A stretch of DNA of 5,648 nt, taken from assembly GCA_017998475.1 (NCBI GenBank), contig JAGODA010000216.1, positions 1-5,648 on the forward strand. The letters are read 5' to 3'. Below the pieces are notes generated by a model, which worked only from the letters and a program-made list of their open reading frames with translations, did not search any database and was not told where the DNA came from. Of this stretch, positions 1-5,186 are shown one piece after another. The position numbers and the translations under genes were made by a program. Position 1 is the stretch's first letter. Each line of letters starts with the position of its first letter. The stretch is from Spirochaetota bacterium (lineage in GTDB: Bacteria > Spirochaetota > UBA4802 > UBA5368).

Positions 1-741
1 GCCTCCGTCTGCGGGTTCGCGATCAACGATATTCTTCTCGTCTCGATAGGCGCGGTGGTGGGCGCTGCCGGGCTCATCCTCACGCGGATCATGTGCCGCG
101 CCATGAACCGATCGCTCGTCGACGTGCTGACGGGAGGGACCGCGCGCGTCGATACGGCCGCGGTGAAGGCCGAAAAGTCCGCGGACGAGCCGACCGTCGA
201 GCAGGACCCGCCGAGCGAGACCGACCCGGCGGCGCTTCTGGCCTCCGCGTCGAGCGTCATCATCATCCCCGGATACGGCATGGCCCTCGCGCAGGCACAG
301 GCGCAGGTGCGCGCGCTCTATGACCTTCTCGAATCGCGCGGAGCGGCGGTCCGTTTCGCGATCCACCCGGTGGCCGGGCGCATGCCCGGGCACATGAACG
401 TGCTTCTGGCCGAGGTGGACATTCCCTACGACCGCCTTGTGGAGATGGAGGTCATCAACCCGGATTTCGCCTCGACCGATGTCGCGCTCGTCGTCGGCGC
501 GTGCGACGTGGTGAACCCGGCGGCCAACACCGCGGAGGGAACGCCGATCTACGGCATGCCCGTACTCCGCGCCGAGGACGCGAAAAACGTCATAGTCTGC
601 AACATGGACCGCCGCCCCGGCTACTCCGGAGTGGAGAACACGCTCTACGCGATGCCGAAAGTACGCTTTGTGGAGGGAAACGCCGCCGAGACCCTTGAGA
701 GCCTCATCGCGCGCATGGGGGCCGGATCCTCCGCGTCGTGA
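1..741 (+). CDS. pntB: NAD(P) transhydrogenase subunit beta, C-terminal part (5' end outside window)
   Basis: PntB forms part of the membrane transhydrogenase that couples proton entry to hydride transfer from NADH to NADP+. The reading frame is open from base 1, so the gene starts upstream; 246 residues are visible, about half of a typical PntB of roughly 460. In order: the last transmembrane helix of domain II (about residues 6-30, ending in the family's IMCRAMNRSL motif), an Ala/Glu/Asp-rich linker (about 43-82), then the Rossmann-like NADP(H)-binding domain III. Domain III shows PGYGMALAQAQ (from 90), HPVAGRMPGHMNVLLAE (122-138), GACDVVNP (166-173) and GYSGVENTLY (207-216). The usual KRS motif that contacts the NADP 2'-phosphate reads NMD here (201-203). 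pntA is expected upstream. The stop is TGA at 739-741, and no clear intrinsic terminator follows, only a T-rich run at 765-780. Confidence 0.96.
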   Translation, partial: ASVCGFAINDILLVSIGAVVGAAGLILTRIMCRAMNRSLVDVLTGGTARVDTAAVKAEKSADEPTVEQDPPSETDPAALLASASSVIIIPGYGMALAQAQAQVRALYDLLESRGAAVRFAIHPVAGRMPGHMNVLLAEVDIPYDRLVEMEVINPDFASTDVALVVGACDVVNPAANTAEGTPIYGMPVLRAEDAKNVIVCNMDRRPGYSGVENTLYAMPKVRFVEGNAAETLESLIARMGAGSSAS

Positions 742-790
742 GGGCGGCGCAGGCCGGGCGGCATGTTTTTACCTTTTTTTAACGTTTTAT

Positions 791-821
791 TTGCATGAAC
801 CGCGTCAGGCTGTGATATAGT
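791..821 (+). promoter_or_regulatory. Candidate extended -10 promoter for the zinc-ribbon gene
   Basis: A TATAGT -10 box (816-821) is preceded by TG at the extended -10 position (813-814). A TTGCAT -35-like box lies at 791-796 with a long 19-base spacer, which the extended -10 would offset. The AT-rich stretch stands out from its GC-rich surroundings. Transcription would start near 828, giving a leader of about 20 bases. Assigned by sequence pattern only. Confidence 0.55.
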
Positions 822-848
822 GGATTCACTATTTTTATGAGGAAACCG

Positions 849-1031
849 ATGAACGATACCATACAGCAGAACGATTACGAGATCATATCCAAACATTGCC
901 CGAAGTGCGAGTCGCTGGTGATGGCCGCCGTGGTGCGCACCTCGGGAGGGGCCGTCTACAAGTATCGCGACGTGAAGTGCTCGCGCTGCGACTGGTACAC
1001 CCCCTCGGTGAGCGCTGAGCGCTCGCGCTAG
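849..1031 (+). CDS. Small zinc-ribbon protein of unknown function (60 aa)
   Basis: This short soluble protein has two CxxC knuckles, CPKC (C17, C20) and CSRC (C44, C47), separated by 23 residues. The intervening segment (VMAAVVRTSGGAVYKYRDV) looks like the beta hairpin of a zinc ribbon. I infer that it binds one structural zinc; the fold is common in small nucleic-acid- or protein-binding modules and in rubredoxin-like proteins, so no function is assigned. I chose the ATG at 849 over the in-frame ATG at 837 because AGGA at 840-843 sits 5 bases before 849, while nothing precedes 837. It appears monocistronic: its own promoter lies upstream and the next gene converges on it, 3 bases past its stop. 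There is no signal peptide or membrane segment. I do not recognise a named family. Confidence 0.8.
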   Translation: MNDTIQQNDYEIISKHCPKCESLVMAAVVRTSGGAVYKYRDVKCSRCDWYTPSVSAERSR

Positions 1032-1034
1032 ACC

Positions 1035-1883
1035 TCAGAGGCGTATCGCACGGGCCGGCTCGGGCAGTATCACCCGCGTATCGGGACAGAGCCCCGCGAG
1101 GGTCCTCACAAACTCCTTCATTCGCACCATGGGTATATGCCGAACACGCTCGTCGAGCGGCGTGAAAAAGTAATCGAAATGCGCGGGCACCACGGTTCTC
1201 GCCCCGCAGGCGAGCGCCGTCCGTTCAAGGTACTCCGCGGTATTCCCCCTCCCCGCAACGCAGAGCAGCAGCACATCGGCGCGTAGTCCCTCGAACGATC
1301 CGGGCACACGGCCCGCGCTTCCATGGTGTACGATCGTACCCAGCGGATGATCGATGACGAGCGAGAAGACCGTTCCGAGGCGATAGGCGGCGGCCGGAGC
1401 GGGGGGTTCGAGCGGCGCGTCGATACGGCCGGGATACGGGGTCCTGCCGAACAGGCCGAAGCCGTGGACGCTTTCGACGAAGCGCACCGTGAAAGCGCCG
1501 ACACGGTACGCGTCGCCGGGGCCGACACGCCTGATGGAGCCCTCGTCGAGCCCGGCGCCCCGGCCGACGTTCGCCGTACTTTCGGATCCCACCAGGACGG
1601 CTCCGGTCTCTTTCGCGAAGAAGGGCGCGTCGAGAACATGGTCGAAGTGGGAGTGGCTCACTACCACGGCCCCGGCCGAACCGCCGCCCGTAAGACCGAT
1701 CCAGCGGCGCACCAGGTCGACGCGCGGCGGAAGCCGCAGCCCCGCGAGCACGCGGAAGAGCGAATAACGACTCACATAGGGGTCTATATAGAACGAGTCT
1801 CGCCCGTCGGCGACGAGGAAGCCCGCCGTACCCATCCAGGTAACGGACAGGCCGCGTTCGGCGTTCTCCGGGCGAGGTGCCAC
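1035..1883 (-). CDS. Metallo-beta-lactamase-fold hydrolase, probably cytoplasmic
   Basis: A 282-residue protein of the metallo-beta-lactamase superfamily. The N-terminal strand-turn LSVTWMGTAGFLV (12-24) is followed by YIDPYVS (32-38) and the signature HSHFDH (H77, H79, D81, H82). Further candidate ligands are H140 and H235, the latter in VPAHFDYF. The expected GD(T/S) motif, whose Asp bridges two metals, reads HHGSAG (186-191), so Ser189 replaces that Asp. The layout resembles UlaG-like or NAPE-PLD-like hydrolases, but the substrate cannot be named. It starts with GTG; the next in-frame Met (residue 17) would delete the first strand. An AGGG overlapping the hemB stop lies 8 bases before the GTG. 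The gene is 10 bases downstream of hemB on the same strand, so co-transcription and perhaps translational coupling are likely. There is no signal peptide. Confidence 0.87.
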   Translation of the reverse strand: MAPRPENAERGLSVTWMGTAGFLVADGRDSFYIDPYVSRYSLFRVLAGLRLPPRVDLVRRWIGLTGGGSAGAVVVSHSHFDHVLDAPFFAKETGAVLVGSESTANVGRGAGLDEGSIRRVGPGDAYRVGAFTVRFVESVHGFGLFGRTPYPGRIDAPLEPPAPAAAYRLGTVFSLVIDHPLGTIVHHGSAGRVPGSFEGLRADVLLLCVAGRGNTAEYLERTALACGARTVVPAHFDYFFTPLDERVRHIPMVRMKEFVRTLAGLCPDTRVILPEPARAIRL

Positions 1884-1893
1884 GCCGGGCGCC

Positions 1894-2865
1894 CTACAAC
1901 CAGCCCTGGCGGAGGACCTCGCGGGCGTGATATGAGATCACCATATCCGCCCCGGCGCGGAATATCCCCGTAAGTATCTCCGTTACGAGCATCCGCTCGT
2001 CGGCGTAGCCGAGACCGGCGGCGGCCTTCACCATGGAATACTCCCCGCTCACGTTGTATGCGCACACCGGCACGTTGACGATATCGCGCACACGCCGGAT
2101 GATGTCCAGGTACGCCAGCGCCGGCTTCACCATAACGATGTCCGCCCCCTCGTCGATGTCCAGCAGCACCTCCTTCTCCGCCTCAAGGGCGTTGCGGCAG
2201 TCCATCTGGTAACTCCGCCGGTCGCCGAACTGCGGGGCGCTTCCCGCGGCCTCGCGGAACGGCCCGTAGAATGCCGAGGCGTACTTGGCCGCGTATGAGA
2301 GTATGGGCGTGTCGATGAATCCGTTTTCGTCCAGCGCTTCGCGGATGGCCGCCACACGCCCGTCCATCATGTCCGAGGGGGCGACGATGTCGGCGCCGGC
2401 CTGTGCGTGCGAGACCGCCGTGCGCGCCAGAAGCTCCAGCGTGGGATCGTTCAGTATCCGGCCGTCCTTCACTATGCCGCAGTGCCCGTGGCTCATGTAT
2501 TCGCAGAGGCACACGTCGGTTATGACGCACGCCTCCGGCATGCGCTCTTTCACGGCGCGCACGGCCCGCTGGACAACCCCGTCAGCAGCGCGGGCCGATG
2601 AGGCCGATTCGTCCTTTACGGCCGGGATACCGAACAGCAGAAGGTAACCGATTCCCAGAGTGAGATCGGCCTCCACGTCGCGGAGGAGGTTGTCGATGGA
2701 AACGCGGTCGATGCCCGGCATCGAAGCGATCGGTTCGCGGTCCGCGCCGGTTTCGGTGACGAAGTGGGGCATGATGAGGCGCCTTCTGTCAACGGCCGTT
2801 TCGGCGGCCAGGTTGCGTATCGCGGCGCTCGCGCGCAGGCGGCGGGGACGTATATCGGTATACAT
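1894..2865 (-). CDS. hemB: Delta-aminolevulinic acid dehydratase (porphobilinogen synthase)
   Basis: HemB condenses two 5-aminolevulinate molecules into porphobilinogen, an early cytoplasmic step toward heme, siroheme and corrinoids. The 323-residue length matches the family. The start region MYTDIRPRRLR and RLIMPHFV (29-36) are typical. The zinc-binding loop DVCLCEYMSHGHCG carries C119, C121 and C129, marking the zinc-dependent class rather than the magnesium-only, Asp-rich class. The two active-site lysines are K194 (YAAKYASAFYGPFR) and K247 (MVKPALAYLD), the latter the Schiff-base lysine. The conserved YNVSGEYSMVKAAA follows at 270-283. The frame is open further upstream to 2922, but ATG 2865-2863 is preferred because GGAG at 2876-2873 sits 7 bases before it and the family's N terminus begins here. 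It is the first gene of a probable two-gene unit with the metallo-hydrolase. Confidence 0.97.
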   Translation of the reverse strand: MYTDIRPRRLRASAAIRNLAAETAVDRRRLIMPHFVTETGADREPIASMPGIDRVSIDNLLRDVEADLTLGIGYLLLFGIPAVKDESASSARAADGVVQRAVRAVKERMPEACVITDVCLCEYMSHGHCGIVKDGRILNDPTLELLARTAVSHAQAGADIVAPSDMMDGRVAAIREALDENGFIDTPILSYAAKYASAFYGPFREAAGSAPQFGDRRSYQMDCRNALEAEKEVLLDIDEGADIVMVKPALAYLDIIRRVRDIVNVPVCAYNVSGEYSMVKAAAGLGYADERMLVTEILTGIFRAGADMVISYHAREVLRQGWL

Positions 2866-2872
2866 GCGGTTT

Positions 2873-2876
2873 CTCC
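2873..2876 (-). promoter_or_regulatory. Ribosome binding site that fixes the hemB start
   Basis: GGAG on the minus strand, 7 bases upstream of ATG 2865-2863. It decides between this start and an upstream in-frame start at 2922, which would add 19 residues not expected in HemB. Confidence 0.8.
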
Positions 2877-2910
2877 GGACGGATAGTTGCGCGGCGGGGG
2901 CCGCTCGAGC

Positions 2911-2938
2911 AGTGTGGCCCATCCGGGCGAAGAGTCAA
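2911..2938 (-). promoter_or_regulatory. Candidate hemB promoter
   Basis: On the minus strand, TTGACT (2938-2933) is a good -35 match. After a 16-base spacer comes CACACT (2916-2911), which matches the -10 consensus at only three of six positions. Transcription would start near 2904, leaving a leader of about 40 bases. The weak -10 suggests activation or a wrong call. Confidence 0.35.
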
Positions 2939-3111
2939 TCATTTTAGGATGGATGATCACGCCTCGGGCGCCCTGCGGCGAGGGGTCACATTCCCGGGCA
3001 GGACGGACCGTTCGCACGATGGCACGAACGCAATGCCCCCTGCGGAGCCGGGGTCCGCCTCTGACAGCGCGATCGCTTCGCCGCGCGGATCCCGGGGAGT
3101 AATATAAATAA

Positions 3112-3139
3112 TTGCGTTTGCCCGACCCTATGCTAGAAT
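3112..3139 (+). promoter_or_regulatory. Candidate upstream promoter P1 of the acyl-CoA dehydrogenase gene
   Basis: TTGCGT (3112-3117), a 16-base spacer, then TAGAAT (3134-3139) with TG of an extended -10 at 3131-3132. The AT-rich run just upstream (about 3100-3111) resembles an UP element. Predicted transcription starts near 3146, giving a leader of about 120 bases that includes the palindrome. Confidence 0.55.
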
Positions 3140-3162
3140 ACCAGTATCGGCCAAGAGAAAAC

Positions 3163-3186
3163 TTTATTGCCATTAATGGCCATAAA
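3163..3186. promoter_or_regulatory. 24-bp near-perfect palindrome, probable operator
   Basis: The core GCCATTAATGGC (3169-3180) is a perfect 12-bp palindrome. After one mismatched pair (T3168/C3181) the symmetry continues for five more pairs, TTTAT (3163-3167) against ATAAA (3182-3186). The size and symmetry fit a site for a dimeric repressor of the TetR, GntR or similar class (inference). It lies just downstream of the P1 start and just upstream of the P2 -35 box, so bound protein could block both. Confidence 0.6.
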
Positions 3187-3189
3187 TGG
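3170..3189 (+). repeat. Two abutting 10-bp repeats (CCATWAATGG)
   Basis: CCATTAATGG (3170-3179) is followed immediately by CCATAAATGG (3180-3189), differing at one base. Each unit is itself palindromic or nearly so, and the 10-base period is about one helical turn, so two protein units could bind the same DNA face. The repeat overlaps the 24-bp palindrome. Confidence 0.6.
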
Positions 3190-3205
3190 AAACATTGTTT
3201 TCGTC

Positions 3206-3236
3206 TTGACAGGAGCGGGGACGCCGGGACTATATC
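3206..3236 (+). promoter_or_regulatory. Candidate downstream promoter P2 of the acyl-CoA dehydrogenase gene
   Basis: A perfect TTGACA -35 box (3206-3211) is followed by TATATC (3231-3236) after 19 bases, or CTATAT (3230-3235) after 18. Spacing is slightly long. Transcription would start near 3242, leaving about 25 bases before the ATG. Confidence 0.45.
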
Positions 3237-3254
3237 CCCCATCCGATTAAAAAC

Positions 3255-3261
3255 AAAGGAG
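3255..3261 (+). promoter_or_regulatory. Ribosome binding site that fixes the acyl-CoA dehydrogenase start
   Basis: AAAGGAG lies 6 bases before ATG 3268. It rules out the longer open frame that reaches back to TTG 3112 through the promoter and operator region. Confidence 0.85.
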
Positions 3262-3267
3262 CGGGCT

Positions 3268-4965
3268 ATGATACTACTGAATCCCAAAAAATTCGCGAAC
3301 ACCTACCCGGACGAAAAGACGAAACAGATCATGCTGAAGACGATAGAATTCTTCGAAACCAAGGGACTCGCGAAAATCCTGGACGACGACCACAAATACG
3401 TCTGGTACCAGGATTTCCTGGACTTCCAGAAGAAGGAGGGCATTTTTAAAGCGCTGTTCACCCCCGCGGGCTACGGCGACGCCGATTCACGCTGGGACAC
3501 CACCCGCATCACCGACTACGCCGAGATACTCGGCTTCTACGGCCTGGCATACTGGTACACTTTCCAGGTGTCGGCGCTGGGGCTGGGCCCGATCTGGATA
3601 GGCAAGAACGAGGAGATCAAGCAGCGCGCGGCGAAGCTCCTCAAAGAAGGGGCCATATTTGCCTTCGGCCTTTCCGAAAAGGAGCACGGCGCGGACATCT
3701 ACTCCAGCGACATGATGCTCTATCCTCAGGGCGACGGCACCTACCGCGCCAACGGCGACAAGTACTACATCGGCAACGGCAACAAGGCCGCCATGGTATC
3801 GACCTTCGCCAAGATGGCCGACACCGGCGATTACGTCTTCTTCGTGGTCGACTCTCAGCACGAGAAGTACGAGTGCGTGAAGAACGTCATCGAGAACCAG
3901 TCGTACGTGGCCGAGTACGTGCTGCACGACTATCCCATCACCGAGGCAGACATCACCGACAAGGGACGCGACGCGTGGGACGCCTCGCTGAACACCATCA
4001 ACGTCTGCAAGTTCAACCTGGGCTGGGGCTCCATCGGCATCGCGACCCACTGCTTCTACGAGGCCATGGAGCACGCGGCAAACCGCAACCTCTACGGCAC
4101 CTACGTGACGGACTTCCCGCACGTAAAGCAGCTCTTCACCGACGCCTACTGCCGCCTGGTCGCCATGAAGCTTTTCGCGCTGCGCGCCACCGATTACATG
4201 CGCTCGGCGAACGCCACCGACAAGCGGTACCTGCTGTACAACCCAATGGTGAAGATGAAGGTCACAACGCAGGGCGAGGAGGTCATCAACCTGCTCTGGG
4301 ACATCATCGCGGCGAAGGGATTCGAAAAAGACACCTACTTCCACATGGCCGCGCGCGACATACGGGCGCTTCCCAAGCTCGAGGGAACGGTGCACGTCAA
4401 CATGGCGCTCATCATCAAGTTCATGGCCAATTACTTCTTCAATCCCGGGCAGTTCCCCGAGGTGCCGCAGCGCCGCGACGCGAAGAACGACGACTTCCTC
4501 TTCGACCAGGGCCCCACGAAGGGCCTGGGGAAGATTCAGTTCCACGACTACAACATCGCCTATAACAGCGTGAACATCCCCAACGTCGAGGTCTTCAAGA
4601 AGCAGATCGAGGTCCTCAAGGAGTTCCTGGCGACGGCCACCCCGTCGGAAGAACAGAGCAAGGACATCGACTTCCTGCTCATCATCGGCGAGCTCTTTAC
4701 GCTCGTCGCGTACGGCCAGCTCATTCTGGAAAACAAGAAGATCTACAATGTCGAGGACGATCTCGTCGACCAGATCTTCGATTTCATGGTGCGCGACTTC
4801 TCGAAATACGCCCTGCAGCTCTATTCCAAGCCGTCGTCGAGCGAAAAGCAGCAGGAGGTGTGCCGGAAGATGATCATGAAGCCCGTAGTCAACGCCGCGC
4901 GTTTCGACAAAATATGGAAGGAACACGTGTACGCGATGAAGGGCCAGCACAGAATGAACGATTGA
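3268..4965 (+). CDS. Acyl-CoA dehydrogenase family flavoprotein (565 aa, long form)
   Basis: Predicted FAD enzyme that introduces an alpha,beta double bond into an acyl-CoA and passes electrons to electron-transfer flavoprotein. Residues 1-125 are the helical N-terminal domain, with AEILGFYGLAYWYTFQV at 85-101. The middle beta domain holds the family signature FAFGLSEKEHGAD (131-143) and KYYIGNGNKAAMVSTF (165-180). The C-terminal helical domain follows, with an LEGTVHVN motif (371-378) whose E372 aligns with the catalytic glutamate of the YEGT motif in medium-chain enzymes. About 140 extra, mostly helical residues (425-565) follow, longer than the usual 380-400 residue enzymes. From memory, similar long proteins occur in actinobacteria and other phyla, but chain length and pathway are unknown. 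The ATG at 3268 is fixed by AAAGGAG. It is monocistronic, with its own regulatory region and a strong terminator. There is no signal peptide, so it should be cytoplasmic. Confidence 0.9.
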   Translation: MILLNPKKFANTYPDEKTKQIMLKTIEFFETKGLAKILDDDHKYVWYQDFLDFQKKEGIFKALFTPAGYGDADSRWDTTRITDYAEILGFYGLAYWYTFQVSALGLGPIWIGKNEEIKQRAAKLLKEGAIFAFGLSEKEHGADIYSSDMMLYPQGDGTYRANGDKYYIGNGNKAAMVSTFAKMADTGDYVFFVVDSQHEKYECVKNVIENQSYVAEYVLHDYPITEADITDKGRDAWDASLNTINVCKFNLGWGSIGIATHCFYEAMEHAANRNLYGTYVTDFPHVKQLFTDAYCRLVAMKLFALRATDYMRSANATDKRYLLYNPMVKMKVTTQGEEVINLLWDIIAAKGFEKDTYFHMAARDIRALPKLEGTVHVNMALIIKFMANYFFNPGQFPEVPQRRDAKNDDFLFDQGPTKGLGKIQFHDYNIAYNSVNIPNVEVFKKQIEVLKEFLATATPSEEQSKDIDFLLIIGELFTLVAYGQLILENKKIYNVEDDLVDQIFDFMVRDFSKYALQLYSKPSSSEKQQEVCRKMIMKPVVNAARFDKIWKEHVYAMKGQHRMND

Positions 4966-4978
4966 TTCACGTCCGCAT

Positions 4979-5009
4979 CCCGGGCACGCGATGTGCGCGT
5001 GCCCGGTTT
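4979..5009 (+). terminator. Intrinsic (rho-independent) terminator after the acyl-CoA dehydrogenase gene
   Basis: A perfect 11-bp GC-rich stem, CCGGGCACGCG (4979-4989) with CGCGTGCCCGG (4995-5005), a 5-base loop, and TTTT at 5006-5009. It begins 13 bases past the stop. It separates the dehydrogenase transcript from the signalling gene downstream. Confidence 0.9.
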
Positions 5010-5043
5010 TACCGCTCCGCCGACGCTCCCGACGAATATTAAT

Positions 5044-5071
5044 TTGACATTGTATGGCATTCGTGTAGCAT
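5044..5071 (+). promoter_or_regulatory. Candidate promoter of the response-regulator gene
   Basis: A perfect TTGACA (5044-5049), a 16-base spacer, then TAGCAT (5066-5071, four of six -10 matches). It lies in the AT-rich stretch straight after the terminator. The start would be near 5078, giving a leader of about 110 bases. Confidence 0.6.
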
Positions 5072-5137
5072 CAAGTCCGGTTTGCCTGCCCCCGACCCCG
5101 CCGCGCGGGGACGGAACACGGAAGTTGTACGCATCGT

Positions 5138-5161
5138 GCCGGCGCCCATAGAGCCGCCGGC
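5138..5161 (+). other. Hairpin in the response-regulator leader
   Basis: A perfect 7-bp stem, GCCGGCG (5138-5144) with CGCCGGC (5155-5161), and a 10-base loop. A GAGGAG (5162-5167) follows immediately, 19 bases before the ATG and so too far to be a normal ribosome binding site. A smaller stem CCCCG/CGGGG lies upstream around 5096-5110. There is no T-run, so it is not a terminator. A role in translation control is only a guess. Confidence 0.35.
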
Positions 5162-5186
5162 GAGGAGCATCGGGGAAAAACCGGTA

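Larger units (their letters stand above)
2866..3267. other. Divergent intergenic control region (402 bases)
   Basis: No gene is supported here. The hemB-proximal part (2866-3098) is GC-rich and holds the hemB leader and weak promoter, plus an inverted repeat CGTTCG (3010-3015) / CGAACG (3026-3031) with a 10-base spacer. The dehydrogenase-proximal part (3099-3267) turns abruptly AT-rich and holds two promoter candidates, a palindrome and tandem repeats, each listed separately. ATG-initiated peptides of 24 and 7 residues (from 3176 and 3186) lack ribosome binding sites. Confidence 0.7.

Noticed and set aside
742..785. Possible intrinsic terminator after pntB
   Set aside because: There is a T-rich run (765-780), but I could not find a stable stem immediately before it, only short imperfect pairings.
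1323..1973. A 216-codon + strand open frame over the metallo-hydrolase and the end of hemB
   Set aside because: It lies opposite two well-supported genes, spans their junction, and is rich in Arg, Gly and Pro without motifs; an antisense shadow.
2866..2922. N-terminal extension of HemB to an ATG at 2922
   Set aside because: It adds 19 residues with no family match; the downstream ATG has a good ribosome site and gives the standard length.
3176..3250. 24-codon upstream peptide in the dehydrogenase leader
   Set aside because: It has no ribosome binding site and no attenuation-like codon run; the ATG is part of the palindrome.
3112..3267. N-terminal extension of the acyl-CoA dehydrogenase from TTG 3112
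   Set aside because: The 52 extra codons run through promoter and palindrome sequence, while ATG 3268 has an ideal AAAGGAG and the translation from it begins like a complete family member.
2616..3302. A 228-codon minus-strand open frame covering the hemB start and the intergenic region
   Set aside because: It overlaps the hemB N terminus in another frame and runs through the divergent promoters; no domain or ribosome site supports it.
3487..4950. A 487-codon open frame on the minus strand across the acyl-CoA dehydrogenase gene
   Set aside because: It mirrors a strongly coding GC-rich gene. Its translation is a low-complexity run of Val, Leu, Glu, Asp and His with no recognisable domain, as expected for the antisense of GC-ending codons.
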